Counted from the stretch's first letter, positions 11,503 through 22,525 are shown. The stretch is DNA of 64,000 bases from Flavobacterium sp. SM15 (GCF_022012335.1 NZ_JAKLTO010000005.1:62001-126000), one strand, 5' to 3'. The notes: generated from the sequence alone by a model not told the origin. A program made the numbers and translations.

Positions 11503-12037
11503 ATTATTTATTTGTTTATTTTTTTTGATTTCTTGCAATAATTTTAATTATTCAAAAAAAAATGATGGGTTGGTTTTTTTTGTTACGAAAGGAAAAGACA
11601 GTATTATTAATGGAATTGTGTTAAGAGACACAACATCTTTGTTGAAGAATTTAGGAGATGTTAGTGATTTAATTTCTGATGACATCAATATGGGTGAATG
11701 TGTAACATTAGTTAATGAATCTGGAAATGAATTTTTTAAAATGAGAAGAGAATATGGAGGTTATAAAAATCAATATGATTATTTTTTTGTTACTAAGACA
11801 AATTCTTCTAAAAAAATAAAAAAAATAAAAGATTTGAATTTTAAGTCAAACAATGGTGCTTATTTAGGTATGTCTGAAATTGAATTCAAAGAAAAATATG
11901 ATTTGAGAAAATTTATAAAAGAGGTTAAAGGAAATATATCTACATATATTTTTAAAGATGTTGACGATATATATCAGTCGAAATTTACATTTGATCAGTC
12001 TAAATTAATAGAATTTGAATTTGGTTATCAGGACTAA
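11462..12037 (+). CDS. Lipoprotein, candidate immunity protein for the upstream RHS toxin
   Basis: 191 residues (188 if translation begins at the second ATG, 11471). A basic start and hydrophobic stretch end in the lipobox LISC, so the mature protein should be lipid-anchored facing the periplasm. No known domain was recognised; the body is Lys/Asn rich. It overlaps the last 41 nt of the RHS toxin gene, which implies translational coupling. Position, size and predicted location fit a periplasmic immunity protein against a cell-wall-targeting toxin tip. That role is inference from position, not homology. Confidence 0.7.
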   Translation: MEIMEKQILIFVSKLFICLFFLISCNNFNYSKKNDGLVFFVTKGKDSIINGIVLRDTTSLLKNLGDVSDLISDDINMGECVTLVNESGNEFFKMRREYGGYKNQYDYFFVTKTNSSKKIKKIKDLNFKSNNGAYLGMSEIEFKEKYDLRKFIKEVKGNISTYIFKDVDDIYQSKFTFDQSKLIEFEFGYQD

Positions 12038-12045
12038 TTTTGATT

Positions 12046-12290
12046 TGTAATGTATCAAACTTAGTGATACCACAATTATCAATACCTAACAATTTAATAA
12101 TCAGTAATTATCAAAAGGTTAAAGCAAAAAGATGGGCTAATACAAGTCCATCTTTTTTATTTGTTATTGTCTTAAAACGAAGCTAATGAAGCCGAGCAGA
12201 CCTTTGTGCATCAGAGTTAGTTATAAAATTAAGAGTGTTAAAATAGTATTTTTTCAGTGATTAAAATTGAGTTAACTAAGAACTAAAAGT
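12046..12290 (+). mobile_element. Decayed left end of an IS1-family element
   Basis: About 245 bp aligns closely with the left end of the IS1-like element at 25.7 kb. Shared features are the terminal-repeat-like TCAAACTTAGTGAT, CCTAACAATTTAATAATCAG, a GATGG/CCATC hairpin, and the start of the transposase frame. Similarity fades near the codons equivalent to transposase residues 20-40 and no later transposase sequence remains. It is therefore a truncated relic just downstream of the toxin/immunity pair. Confidence 0.75.
12126..12158 (+). terminator. Rho-independent terminator inside the IS1 relic
   Basis: Stem AAAGATGG / CCATCTTT with a 12-nt loop followed by a T run. It is conserved in the intact IS copy (25784-25815), where it sits between the left end and the transposase. 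Here it would end the toxin-immunity transcript. Confidence 0.6.
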
Positions 12291-12548
12291 TCATTCGGTT
12301 TTTTAATTTGTTGCAAAATTATAATTTTTGTTTTAAGTTCTAAATTTGTAATTTTAAGTTTTTTCTTACTTAAAATCAGGAATTTACAATTAAAAAAAAT
12401 GAAAAATCACTAAATTTAGTGAGGGAATAATTTATTTCTAGATTGTATTTTTGCCTAAAAATAACATTTTAGTAATCTTTCTCTTTTAAAAAATTTGGAG
12501 TGAGGGGTTACTTTTGAGCCTCAAATTACATAAACTAAATTTATATAA
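12291..12548. other. AT-rich intergenic region with putative -7 promoter
   Basis: No gene is seen. TATTTTTG at 12446-12453 matches the Bacteroidota -7 consensus TAnnTTTG about 95 nt before the next gene (12549), but I see no convincing -33 TTTG. Several AAAATT/TTTTAAG words recur without forming a clear repeat. Confidence 0.35.
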
Positions 12549-14186
12549 ATGCAAAACTCTACTCTTAGGGCTAATAGCTTTCTTGTGCTATTGGCTTCTT
12601 TTTCTTTTTTTTCAATAGGATATTCTCAAGATATACTTTGGGAAAAATCTTTTGGAGGAAAACATGCAGAACTTCTTTTCGATGCAATTCCAACGCCAGA
12701 TTATGGTTTCATTTTGGCTGGAAGTTCCATTTCCGGAAAGTCAGGAAACAAGACAGAAGCTTCTCAAGGTGATTTAGATTACTGGATTTGGAAAATGGAC
12801 GACAATGGAGAAGCTAAATGGCAAAAAAGCTTTGGAGGTAGCGATATGGATATGCTGCAAAGTGTGAAATTAACTTCCGATGGAGGTTTTATTTTAGCAG
12901 GTACTTCCTCTTCAAATAAAGGTGAATTCAAAAAAGACGATAGCAAAGGTTATGATGATTTCTGGATCATAAAGCTTGATGCCAAAGGTAATGAACTATG
13001 GCAAAAAACCATTGGAGGTAATTCATTGGAGAAAAATGTTAGCATCATTCAATGTAAAGATGGGGGATATTTGCTGGGAGGATCTTCTTCTTCAAATAAA
13101 TCCGAGTTAATGCCAAATCAGCAAGTAGATAGTTACGGTAAAAAAGATGATTGTAGAGGTGGTCTTGATTACTGGATAATTAAGCTAAAACCCACTGGTG
13201 AAATTGTTTGGCAGAAAACCTTTGGAGGGCTATATGATGATGAATTAAAGAGTATTATTCAAACCAATGACGAAGGATACCTTTTGGGAGGTTATTCCAA
13301 TTCACCAGAATCAGGAGAAAAGGCTGAAAAGAACAATGGGCAAGGTGATTTTTGGATTTTAAAACTCGATGGAGAAGGAAAACAACAATGGCAAAGAACT
13401 TTAGGGGGAGATAAAGATGACAATCTAGCGGTTGTTTTACAAAGTCAAGACGGAAACTATATTGTAGGTGGTAGTTCTAATTCTGGAGCGACAGATTCCA
13501 AAAGTAAAAGCAGTAAAAACGGTTCAGATTTTTGGATTGTAAAGTTAGATAGCAAAGGAAGTACACTTTGGCAGCAAACCTACAATTTCGGCAAATATGA
13601 TATTTTAACTTCAATCGTTGAGAACCCTGATGGGAGTATGCTTGTAGGTGGTTATGCAGCGACTGAAAAAAAGCAGACTACAGACTCCAAAAAACAAAAA
13701 GAAGATTCTGAAGGGATTAACGACTATATCGCCATGAGAATTGATAGTAATGGTGAGAATAAATGGTCGCAAACAGTAGGAAGCAAAGGAGACGATATTC
13801 TTAAAAAGCTCTTAGAAACCAGAGACGGAGGATACTTACTTGCAGGTACATCAAATGGTTCAATTTCCAGAGATCGTTACAGCTCTATTGGTGGTGGTGA
13901 TTTTTGGGTGGTAAAACTTAAAGACAAACAAAAACCTGAAAAACCAAAAGCTCCAATTGAAGCAATACCTAACCCTGCTCAATCTTTCACAAATGTAATT
14001 GTTGGATTTGATTTCAATTTTGGAACCGCAACTCTATACGATTTAAGCGGAAGACAATTGCAAAAAGTTGAGATAAAGGAAAAAACAATTCCGTTTGATT
14101 TAAGCCCATACCCTGAGGGAGTTTATATTGTTGAAGTTAGGACGAATACGGAAACGAATTCAGTTAAAGTGATTAAAAGTAAATAA
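12549..14186 (+). CDS. Secreted repeat protein (propeller-like) with T9SS type A sorting domain
   Basis: 545 residues. An N-terminal signal peptide (ending near GYSQ) is followed by seven or so repeats of about 60 residues, each with D(F/Y)WI(I/V)KLDxxGxxxWQ(K/Q)T(F/L)GG and GG(Y/F)(I/L)LxGxSxS. This pattern is common in Bacteroidota surface proteins and probably folds as a beta-propeller or solenoid. The C-terminus is a type A sorting domain (AIPNPAQSFTNVIV ... LYDLSGRQLQKV ... GVYIVEVRT). It stops 8 nt before the next gene start, which suggests an operon with the RHS pair downstream. It may act as a surface scaffold for them; ligand unknown. Confidence 0.8.
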   Translation: MQNSTLRANSFLVLLASFSFFSIGYSQDILWEKSFGGKHAELLFDAIPTPDYGFILAGSSISGKSGNKTEASQGDLDYWIWKMDDNGEAKWQKSFGGSDMDMLQSVKLTSDGGFILAGTSSSNKGEFKKDDSKGYDDFWIIKLDAKGNELWQKTIGGNSLEKNVSIIQCKDGGYLLGGSSSSNKSELMPNQQVDSYGKKDDCRGGLDYWIIKLKPTGEIVWQKTFGGLYDDELKSIIQTNDEGYLLGGYSNSPESGEKAEKNNGQGDFWILKLDGEGKQQWQRTLGGDKDDNLAVVLQSQDGNYIVGGSSNSGATDSKSKSSKNGSDFWIVKLDSKGSTLWQQTYNFGKYDILTSIVENPDGSMLVGGYAATEKKQTTDSKKQKEDSEGINDYIAMRIDSNGENKWSQTVGSKGDDILKKLLETRDGGYLLAGTSNGSISRDRYSSIGGGDFWVVKLKDKQKPEKPKAPIEAIPNPAQSFTNVIVGFDFNFGTATLYDLSGRQLQKVEIKEKTIPFDLSPYPEGVYIVEVRTNTETNSVKVIKSK

Positions 14187-14194
14187 AGAATACA

Positions 14195-17100
14195 ATGAAT
14201 ATAGCAAAGTCAATAATATTAGGATTTTTATTTATAGTAATAAATGGAAGTATTCAAGCCCAGTCAAATTCTGAAATTAAAAGCGATTTACCAAGTATAA
14301 TTCCACCGTCGCCGACAGTTGCTGCTTTGATGAAATTTGAAGAGGTACCAGTTAGTAATTACACAGGAGTTCCGGACATTTCTATTCCCCTTTTTAACTC
14401 TCCAACTCATTCTAAAGACTTAAATATTGATGTTTCTTTAAAATATCATATATCAGGTATTGCAGCAAATGAAAGAGCTAGTGATGTAGGGTTAGGATGG
14501 AGTTTGTTTGCTGGAGGTACAATCTCAAGAACAGTACGAGGACTACCTGATGAAATGTTCAAAACCTCTGGACAAATCTATGGGAATGGGAAAGTGGGAA
14601 TATATCATGTAATCAACAATTATAATGGAGACAATTTTGGCTATTATGATTTTATGAACACTATTCAAAATGGAATAAGTACTCAAGAGCAGCAAAATGC
14701 GGTTGATGAATTTTTATGGGAAACAATTGAGAAAGGGAAGTTTGATACTGAACATGATCTTTGGCAGTTTAATTTCATGGGACAGTCAGGTCGTTTTTAT
14801 ATAAAGAAAAATTTGCAAACGGGGCAGTTGGAAGTAAAACCACTTGACGATTATAAGGTTAAAATTATCAATAATTATAGTATTGATACAGTTTATCCGA
14901 CATTATCATATGTTCCTACGGGTTTTACAATTTATGATGATAAAGGGTATAAATATGTTTTCGATGAAATTGAAATTACAAATACTGCAGTATCTACTCA
15001 GAGTGTATATAATGCGGGGATGGGGATTTTAACAGATAGTAGCTATGCAACGAATCAAACAAATTATAATAGTGCCTTTCATCTTTCAAAAGTATTTGAC
15101 AATAATGGGCAATTAATAGCCAGTATGTCTTATTATCAAGATTATAAGGAATCTGTGATGAATATTAGCTATACTAATAATGTAAATACTGGATTTGTTA
15201 GAATAGGTGACTTGCTACTCGTCCCACCTGGTGTAGGTTGTTTTGAAGGAGGCGTTGCAAGTTATAAAAAAATAAGGGCTAAGGATATAACAAGCAACAA
15301 TTTAGTGATTACAAAAGTCAAAAAAATTAAAGAAATAAAAGTTGAAGGTATTGCTAAATTGGAATTTAATTTTGTGCTGGGTAGATCGGATTCCAATATC
15401 TCATTAAATGAAACGGCAAGCGTTTTAAAAGGATTAACTATAAAAGATTGGAGTAATAAGTTTATTAAGAAATATAGTTTTGAACATGCCTATTCTCAAG
15501 TTATCGATATGAGATTGCAACTTGTTAAGATAAAAGAACAGGATTCACTTGAAACAGCAGAAAAATCATTTGAATTTGAGTATCAAACTAATGATTGGTC
15601 GAATTATTCTGTAGGGAAAGATTATTGGGGGTATTTTAATTTAAGACGAACATGTGAATTGATGAATATTAATGATAGAGAACCATCATCTAGTTTTTCA
15701 ACAACTGACATACTTCAAAAAATAAAATACCCAACTGGAGGTTCTGCGATATTTGATTTTGAGGCAAACCAATATTCTTATATTGGAGATCAACCAGTTC
15801 AAAATTTTGATAAAAATCCAGATAATTACCATGAAACAGGCTATGAAACATTAGTGTTTAATAATTCCGTCCAACAATTATTACCAATTTCATCAGTTAC
15901 AAGGACAGTAAGATTTTACCCTTCAATAACTTTAAATGAAGATCCTTTACAGAATTATAGAAACTTTTCTTTACTTAAAATTGTTAATGGAACACCTCAA
16001 TGGGTTGTTAATTTATCATGTCCAAGTACACAGGGGGGATGTTGTGTTGATTTTACTCTTGAGGCAGGTGTACAATATAGTATTAGAAGAGATAATACTA
16101 ACCCTGACATTAATCCAACAGATGAAATTTCCATTCAATATTTTGAGAAAAATTCAACCATTAAAGAATATTTATATGGAGGTGGAAATAGAATAAAACG
16201 AATAGGTTATTTTAAAGAAGATGCAAGTAAGGAATATTATAAATATCCAGATAATTATGCGTCACTTTATCAACCTTCAAAAGAGAAAATTTATAATTAT
16301 TCATTTTTTGACAATGCAAATAAAAGTAGTGGATCCCTGGTTTTTGCAAAACCATTATTTAACTATTCAATTTCAGAGAATCCATGCTTTGAATGTGCTG
16401 GTGGTGTTGTGTATTCTATTGGATATGATGTTTATACTGATTTTAATAATCTAGCAGCTTTAAGAACTCAAGGGGCAGATGTAGGATATAAAAATGTGAC
16501 CGTTAAAGAAACTGATAACGGGAAAAATCAATATGTATATACTTCACCAATTGATTATCCTGAAACTAATTATAATTTGTATGGTCCACCATTTTATCCA
16601 ACTGAAAATTTTGATTATAGAAGGGGGCTTTTACTTAACGAAAAAACAGTTTCTGAAGATAATAAAGTTCTTGTTGAAGTAAATTCAACATATAATTTTG
16701 AAGAAAATGAATATATTGAGACATCAGGTATTAAGGTTCATTATATAAGTGAGCCATGTACAACAAATTCAAAATTCAAAAATTATACACAGTATAGAGA
16801 TTATTTCGATTTATGTGAATCTCTCCCTCCAGTGGATGCATTTTATTTAAATACCGCTATTAATCCTACACAGCTTCCGGACGAACCAATAGCTCCTTGT
16901 CATTGTATTTGTGATGTACCAAGTTTTATACATTTTAAGTATAGTTATGAAGCATTCGGTTGGACTCAGCTTAGAAGTAAACAAACTAAAAACTATTTCT
17001 ACAACGGAGCAACTCAAAATATTGTTGAGACGAATGAAACCTTCACCTACAACCCATTAAACAAACAAATTGCATCACATACTGTTGATAATAGTCTTGG

Positions 17101-17728
17101 AGAGGTTTTAACTACAAATTATTTCTATCACACGGGTAATTCCTCGTATTCACAAAACAGGATTTCAGAGATAGAACGAATAGAAATCAAAAAAGGAAGT
17201 GATATAATCTCTGAGAATAAAATTAATTATGGTAATTCATGGACAAGTAATCAATCGTTTTTACCTGAAACTATTGAGGTTAAAAAAGGGGGTAGAACGT
17301 CGGAAGTTCGCTTAAGATATAACCGATACGATGAGTTCGGTAATCCGGAAGAAGTGCAACAAGAAAACGGTATGAAAATATGTTACATCTGGGGTTATAA
17401 TAAAACCTTACCGGTTGCTAAGATTGAAAATATTGCTTATTCGACAATACCTATTAATTTAATTACAGCTATACAAGATGCAACTGATTCATTAACTGGA
17501 ACGGAACAGCAAATTTTGGATAAATTGAAAGATTTGCGTAACGATAGCGCACTTGCAAATGCAATGGTTACCACTTATACACACAGAGCATTAGTAGGTA
17601 TAAGTACCGTCACCGATCCTAAGGGTCAAATTACAACCTACATTTACGATGAATTTAACAGGTTAAAACAAGTTAAAGACCATCAAGGAAATATTTTAAG
17701 TGAGAACGCATATAACTATAGACCATAA
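14195..17728 (+). CDS. Secreted RHS/YD-repeat shell protein (partner of the following RHS toxin)
   Basis: 1177 residues with a signal peptide (MNIAKSIILGFLFIV ... IQAQ). The N-terminal third has the conserved start of Bacteroidota RHS partner proteins (PSPTVAALMKFEEVPVSNYTG, GLGWSLFAGGTISRTVRGLPDE). Two Cys-rich loops follow near residues 740 and 880-910 (CHCICDVPS). It ends in YD repeats (DPKGQITTYIYDEFNRLKQVKD) with no toxin tip. Together with the next gene, 12 nt downstream, it resembles a split RHS cage: this half lacks the core and variable tip, and the next half supplies them. Export to the periplasm or surface is likely. Confidence 0.8.
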   Translation: MNIAKSIILGFLFIVINGSIQAQSNSEIKSDLPSIIPPSPTVAALMKFEEVPVSNYTGVPDISIPLFNSPTHSKDLNIDVSLKYHISGIAANERASDVGLGWSLFAGGTISRTVRGLPDEMFKTSGQIYGNGKVGIYHVINNYNGDNFGYYDFMNTIQNGISTQEQQNAVDEFLWETIEKGKFDTEHDLWQFNFMGQSGRFYIKKNLQTGQLEVKPLDDYKVKIINNYSIDTVYPTLSYVPTGFTIYDDKGYKYVFDEIEITNTAVSTQSVYNAGMGILTDSSYATNQTNYNSAFHLSKVFDNNGQLIASMSYYQDYKESVMNISYTNNVNTGFVRIGDLLLVPPGVGCFEGGVASYKKIRAKDITSNNLVITKVKKIKEIKVEGIAKLEFNFVLGRSDSNISLNETASVLKGLTIKDWSNKFIKKYSFEHAYSQVIDMRLQLVKIKEQDSLETAEKSFEFEYQTNDWSNYSVGKDYWGYFNLRRTCELMNINDREPSSSFSTTDILQKIKYPTGGSAIFDFEANQYSYIGDQPVQNFDKNPDNYHETGYETLVFNNSVQQLLPISSVTRTVRFYPSITLNEDPLQNYRNFSLLKIVNGTPQWVVNLSCPSTQGGCCVDFTLEAGVQYSIRRDNTNPDINPTDEISIQYFEKNSTIKEYLYGGGNRIKRIGYFKEDASKEYYKYPDNYASLYQPSKEKIYNYSFFDNANKSSGSLVFAKPLFNYSISENPCFECAGGVVYSIGYDVYTDFNNLAALRTQGADVGYKNVTVKETDNGKNQYVYTSPIDYPETNYNLYGPPFYPTENFDYRRGLLLNEKTVSEDNKVLVEVNSTYNFEENEYIETSGIKVHYISEPCTTNSKFKNYTQYRDYFDLCESLPPVDAFYLNTAINPTQLPDEPIAPCHCICDVPSFIHFKYSYEAFGWTQLRSKQTKNYFYNGATQNIVETNETFTYNPLNKQIASHTVDNSLGEVLTTNYFYHTGNSSYSQNRISEIERIEIKKGSDIISENKINYGNSWTSNQSFLPETIEVKKGGRTSEVRLRYNRYDEFGNPEEVQQENGMKICYIWGYNKTLPVAKIENIAYSTIPINLITAIQDATDSLTGTEQQILDKLKDLRNDSALANAMVTTYTHRALVGISTVTDPKGQITTYIYDEFNRLKQVKDHQGNILSENAYNYRP

Positions 17729-17740
17729 TACCCCAAACAA

Positions 17741-20700
17741 ATGAAGAAGATAATTTATTTACTATTGTTATTCCCTTTACTTGTTTTGGGTCAAAGCAAT
17801 GCTCAGAATTGGGTAAAAACAACAACCTATAAAAAACCAACTACGGCAGGAAGTGTAGATGTTAGTGATCCAGCACAAGCCGTTATCAATGTCGATTATT
17901 TTGATGGATTGGGAAGGCCAATCCAAAAAGTAGCAAACAAGCAATCTAACACTGGGAAGGATATAATTACTCATATTGAGTACGATGTTTATGGAAGACA
18001 GCCTAGAGAATATCTTCCTTATTACAGTTCGCAAAATAATATGTTATATGTAGATAGTACGGCTGCGCGTCAGGCTACATTACAACAGTATCAAACAAAT
18101 TATACAGATGCTACTCCGTTTAGTCAAAAATTATTTGAAGCCTCTCCACTAAACCGTGTTTTAAAACAAGCTGCTCCAGGTGATGCTTGGAAACTGAATT
18201 CAGGACATGAAATAAAATTTGATTATCAAGCAAATTCAGCTGCTGATAATGTGAAGTTATTTAAAGCAACTACTGTTTGGTCAGATAGTAAAGGGTTTTA
18301 TGATATCTCATCATTCGTCCAAAACGGTAATTATACGGAAAGTAACCCTATTAATAAATTGTACAAAACCATTACAAAGGATGAAAACTGGACGAGTTCT
18401 TCTGGTAAGATATTTACAACAGAAGAGTTTAAAGATAAAGAAGGCCATGTGGTTTTAAAGAGAACTTATTGTAAGAAAGGTAAGGCTACTGATATTTATG
18501 ATACCTATTATGTTTACGATGAATATGGAAATTTAACTTATGTGATTTCTCCTTTAGCAAATGGAGATATTTCTCAAAATAGTTTGGATGGTTTGTGCTA
18601 TCAATACAGATATGATAACAGAAACCGATTGGCTGCGAAAAAACTACCAGGGAAACAATGGGAGTATATGGTTTATGACAGATTAGACAGAGTAGTTGCT
18701 ACCGGACCTACTTATAATCCTTGGGGAGCAACAATTGAGACAGATGCTGGTTGGCTTATAACAGAATATGATGTTTTTGGAAGAGTGATTCAAACAGGCT
18801 GGAAAGCCATGACGGTTTCAGAAGCAACTCGAAGTAATAATCAGAATACAATTAACACAGGTAGTAGTAATCCATTTTCGTTAACTGCTAATGATGTTCT
18901 TACAAAAACTTATTATGATAATTATGCATTTGCCACTAATGCTTCTTTAACAATTGCTACAGATGTAGAAGGAGATCATGTTGCAACCAATTTAAAAGGA
19001 ATGCAAACAGGAACTTGGGTTCGTATTTTAGATGCTTCTGGAAATACTAACGGAGAGATAACCTATACACTTTACGATGATAAATACCGTCCTATCAGGA
19101 CTTATAAGAAAAATTATCTAGGTGGTTATACACAAGTTGATAGTAAACTTGACTTTACTGGTAAAGCGCTTTATACAATTACCAAGCATAAACGATTAAA
19201 TGGAGATACAGAAATTGTAGTTCGTGAAGATTTCACATACAGCGCTCAGGATAAATTACTGACACATACTCATAAAATTGGTCAAAATGGTACAACCGAA
19301 GTTTTGGCAACTAATACTTATGACGAATTAGGCCAGTTAGTTGTAAAGAATGTAGGAGGAACAAGCGGAGAATCAAGTCTTCAAAAAGTAAATTATCAAT
19401 ATAATATTAGAGGATGGTTAACGGGAATTAATAATATCTTAGATTTAAACAATAATGCAAATGAAAATGATCTGTTTGCTTTTAAAATAAATTATAATGA
19501 TGCAACGGATATTACTCCATTGTTTAACGGTAATATTTCTGAGACATTTTGGAGAACCTCCAGTGATAACCAACGCCGAAAATATTCTTATGAGTATGAT
19601 GGCTTAAACAGATTATTAGGAGCTTATTATTCGAAACCAGATGCAACAGTAAATCCGTTTAGACATTCGTATGACGAAAATATATCATATGATAAGAATG
19701 GAAATATTACAAGTTTATATAGATCAGGAGATTATGATGATGAAAATTATCAATTACCAATAGATCAATTAGTATATACCTATGATACTAATAATAAAAA
19801 TCAGCTAAAAAAAGTTGCTGATTCATCAAATAGCACAAGTGGGTTTTATGATGGAACAAATACAGGGGATGATTTTGGGTATGATTCAAACGGTAACATG
19901 AAATCTGATTTAAATAAAGGAATTACCAGTATTAAGTATAACCATTTGAATTTACCAATAGAGATTACTTTTAGTGGGACAACCACAAAAAAAATAAATT
20001 ATCTTTATGATGCAGCTGGAGTAAAGCTTCAAAAGAAAGTGACAATTGCTACAAATATAACTATCACGGATTATCTATCAGGTTTTCAGTATAATAAAGT
20101 AAATAGTAATCCTGTTAAGTTAGATTTTTTTCCTCATGCAGAAGGTTATGTAAGTAATATTGTAGTTAACGGGAATAATGTTTTTAAATACATTTATAAT
20201 TATTCAGATCATTTAGGAAACAATCGTTTAAGTTACACTTACGATACAGCCAGTAGTTCATTAAAGATAATTGAGGAAAATAATTATTATCCATTTGGTT
20301 TGAAGCATAACAATTACAATTGGACAAAACTTTATTATGATGCAGTTGCTTCTGGAGAAATTTTAATTGAATTAAAACCTATGGCAACTCCTTATAAGTA
20401 TAAGTATAATGGAAAAGAGTTGCAGGACGAGTTGGGACTGAATGTTTACGATTATGGGGCTAGGAATTATGACCCTGCTATTGGTAGATGGATGAACATT
20501 GACCCGTTAGCGGAGAAATCGAGAAGATGGTCACCTTATAATTACGCATATAATAATCCGATTTATTTTGTTGACCCAGATGGAATGTTACCAGTAGGTG
20601 GTGGAGACCCAGTTGGTCCAGGTTATATAAAAGCGGGTGGATTAGACAGAATGGTGGGTTTTGCGGTGAGACATCCAATAGCAGCTTCGGCAATAGGAAG

Positions 20701-21262
20701 CGTTGCTCATGGTTCAACAAATATCTCTACCAATTCAGCTAGATTTGCCATTAATACAGGATTACCTGAAAATAAAGCAATGGAAGGTTCACATATAAAT
20801 GCTTTTAGACATACATTGTGGCAAGCAACAATAACTAAAGAGTTTGGAGAAAGTACTGCTAAACAAGCTGGAAACACTCATGAAGATAATCCTTTTGCAA
20901 ATTTAAAACAAACTAGTTTTAAGTCACTTTCAGAAGCTGACCAAACTGTAGATTTGTTGAATAACCAAATAGGAAGACAAATAGGAAATGATAATCCTGA
21001 TGCAACGATGAAAGAATTATCAATAGAAACATTAAATTATTTTAATGATAATGGATTATATACAGCTAATAAACAAAAAGATGGGACTTACAGTATTTCG
21101 CAAACAAAATTGACATCAGAGCAATATTCAGATGCATTGAATACGCTTAATTCAACCAATCAGAATGGTTATACTCCTTCTCAACAGACAGCACGAAATG
21201 CAGAAGTTAAAGCAGAACAAGAAAAACAAAATAGAGCTCATGATTCAGGGTCAAAATTTTAA
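17741..21262 (+). CDS. DUF6443/RHS toxin with DUF6973-like C-terminal domain
   Basis: 1173 residues. A signal peptide ([18 protein letters not shown]) is followed by a DUF6443 domain to about residue 130 ([32 protein letters not shown]), then YD repeats and the RHS core ([34 protein letters not shown]), which ends at DPDG, residue 945. The 225-residue tip contains [10 protein letters not shown] (H1024), THED and [12 protein letters not shown]. These resemble the FRHxxWxA / HE / DLHNNxxGR pattern I associate with the DUF6973 family, whose activity I do not know. The 3-nt gap to the following lipoprotein gene fits a toxin/immunity arrangement. Confidence 0.82.
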   Translation: MKKIIYLLLLFPLLVLGQSNAQNWVKTTTYKKPTTAGSVDVSDPAQAVINVDYFDGLGRPIQKVANKQSNTGKDIITHIEYDVYGRQPREYLPYYSSQNNMLYVDSTAARQATLQQYQTNYTDATPFSQKLFEASPLNRVLKQAAPGDAWKLNSGHEIKFDYQANSAADNVKLFKATTVWSDSKGFYDISSFVQNGNYTESNPINKLYKTITKDENWTSSSGKIFTTEEFKDKEGHVVLKRTYCKKGKATDIYDTYYVYDEYGNLTYVISPLANGDISQNSLDGLCYQYRYDNRNRLAAKKLPGKQWEYMVYDRLDRVVATGPTYNPWGATIETDAGWLITEYDVFGRVIQTGWKAMTVSEATRSNNQNTINTGSSNPFSLTANDVLTKTYYDNYAFATNASLTIATDVEGDHVATNLKGMQTGTWVRILDASGNTNGEITYTLYDDKYRPIRTYKKNYLGGYTQVDSKLDFTGKALYTITKHKRLNGDTEIVVREDFTYSAQDKLLTHTHKIGQNGTTEVLATNTYDELGQLVVKNVGGTSGESSLQKVNYQYNIRGWLTGINNILDLNNNANENDLFAFKINYNDATDITPLFNGNISETFWRTSSDNQRRKYSYEYDGLNRLLGAYYSKPDATVNPFRHSYDENISYDKNGNITSLYRSGDYDDENYQLPIDQLVYTYDTNNKNQLKKVADSSNSTSGFYDGTNTGDDFGYDSNGNMKSDLNKGITSIKYNHLNLPIEITFSGTTTKKINYLYDAAGVKLQKKVTIATNITITDYLSGFQYNKVNSNPVKLDFFPHAEGYVSNIVVNGNNVFKYIYNYSDHLGNNRLSYTYDTASSSLKIIEENNYYPFGLKHNNYNWTKLYYDAVASGEILIELKPMATPYKYKYNGKELQDELGLNVYDYGARNYDPAIGRWMNIDPLAEKSRRWSPYNYAYNNPIYFVDPDGMLPVGGGDPVGPGYIKAGGLDRMVGFAVRHPIAASAIGSVAHGSTNISTNSARFAINTGLPENKAMEGSHINAFRHTLWQATITKEFGESTAKQAGNTHEDNPFANLKQTSFKSLSEADQTVDLLNNQIGRQIGNDNPDATMKELSIETLNYFNDNGLYTANKQKDGTYSISQTKLTSEQYSDALNTLNSTNQNGYTPSQQTARNAEVKAEQEKQNRAHDSGSKF

Positions 21263-21265
21263 AAT

Positions 21266-21724
21266 ATGAAAAAGTTAATATCATTAATTGTTATAGTCCT
21301 ATTGTTATTTAGTTGTAGCCATCGAAAAGGAAAAATAGAGTTGGCTTTAACAAAAGAAATAGAAAATTGTAATACCCCAGACTGTAGAATAGAATTAAAA
21401 AAAGTTACAGATTTTGAATGGGATAAAGTTTATTTTTTTGAAATACCTACTGATAAAGAATATGTAAATAAATGCATCGGTATTGATTATCCCAATTATG
21501 TTGAATTTACTAGACCAATTATTTTTTTGAACAAAGGGAAAATCGTTTATTCTGAAAACAACGTATCATCAGTAGAAAGTTTAGTTGATGAACAGATTGT
21601 AATTGGAGACATAATTGACACTACTAAAGTACGAGTGTTTACACCTAAAGAAGCTATTTTTAAAAGTGCAATAAAAGAAAATGACAATTTAAAATATTAT
21701 GAACTAACACCTTTAGAAAAATAG
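21266..21724 (+). CDS. Lipoprotein, candidate immunity protein
   Basis: 152 residues with signal and lipobox LLLFSC, so lipid-anchored toward the periplasm. Two further Cys (NCNTPDC) may form a disulfide. No family recognised. It starts 3 nt after the stop of the RHS toxin and is followed by a strong terminator, so toxin and lipoprotein end the operon together. The immunity role is inferred from this position. Confidence 0.65.
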   Translation: MKKLISLIVIVLLLFSCSHRKGKIELALTKEIENCNTPDCRIELKKVTDFEWDKVYFFEIPTDKEYVNKCIGIDYPNYVEFTRPIIFLNKGKIVYSENNVSSVESLVDEQIVIGDIIDTTKVRVFTPKEAIFKSAIKENDNLKYYELTPLEK

Positions 21725-21731
21725 AATAATG

Positions 21732-21771
21732 AAACCTAATATTGGATGAAAGTCTGATATTAGGTTTTTTT
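21732..21771 (+). terminator. Rho-independent terminator after the RHS operon
   Basis: AAACCTAATAT pairs with ATATTAGGTTT across a 14-nt loop, followed by a T run. Probably bidirectional, since the next gene converges from the minus strand. A near-copy, including the loop, lies at 22641-22680. Confidence 0.8.
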
Positions 21772-21778
21772 ATACCGA

Positions 21779-22525
21779 TTAATTCAAACCATTATTCTCG
21801 CTCGTTATTGTTTTTATTATCCATGGTGTAAGAATTAATGAAATTAGCATTGCCGAAATACCAGTAACAATAATTTGCCCGTACGCTTTATAATTAAGTC
21901 CCATTGAAAATCGTATTAGAATTATTGTCAAAGTTAATCCAGCTAATACGCTCCAATATTTTAACTTGAATTCTCCCTTTACTTTTTTGTCTGCTGGTAG
22001 CTTGAACAAAGCAAAACAAATCACAGTCCCACCCAGTAAAGTACTTGAATGTTGTAGTATTTTAAAAATTGGTATTTGCATTCCGAGAATATCAATTTTA
22101 TTTATTAGCATTGGAATTATCTCAACAAAATAACCGTGTACGTGAGTAAAACTGTCCCAAAATAAATGTGAGATTGCACCAATTAAAACTGAAATTATTA
22201 TTACGAACCAATTCTTTTTAAAATGATTGTTCCAATTGAATTGTCTAAAGGAAGAAAGTCTTGATTTTAAAATTGTCGGCAGATTATCAATTAAGCTTTC
22301 ACGAACAAAATTATGAAAGATAAAAGCGAGTAGAAGCCCCAATGGAATATCAAACCAAAACAACCCACTCAAAGTATGACTATAGTTACTTTGTACTTTC
22401 ATTCTTATAAAATATTCAAAATCAGGAGTCAAACTGCCAATTACAAGTCCAGTCAATGAAAACCATCGTTTAGGTAAATATGTCAATGGCAAAACTATTG
22501 CAGGATGTGAAAATGTAAATGGCAT
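21779..22525 (-). CDS. DUF4184 family integral membrane protein
   Basis: 248 residues with MPFTFSHPAIVLPL at the start and GSLTPDFEYFIR, SHTLSGLFWFDIPLGL and HLFWDSFTHVHGYF motifs typical of DUF4184. Six to seven hydrophobic helices are visible. The conserved His and Asp residues resemble those of membrane-bound metal-dependent hydrolases such as YdjM/LexA-regulated proteins, but no activity is established. Single gene, convergent with the RHS operon and flanked on both sides by near-identical terminators. Confidence 0.8.
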   Translation of the reverse strand: MPFTFSHPAIVLPLTYLPKRWFSLTGLVIGSLTPDFEYFIRMKVQSNYSHTLSGLFWFDIPLGLLLAFIFHNFVRESLIDNLPTILKSRLSSFRQFNWNNHFKKNWFVIIISVLIGAISHLFWDSFTHVHGYFVEIIPMLINKIDILGMQIPIFKILQHSSTLLGGTVICFALFKLPADKKVKGEFKLKYWSVLAGLTLTIILIRFSMGLNYKAYGQIIVTGISAMLISLILTPWIIKTITSENNGLN

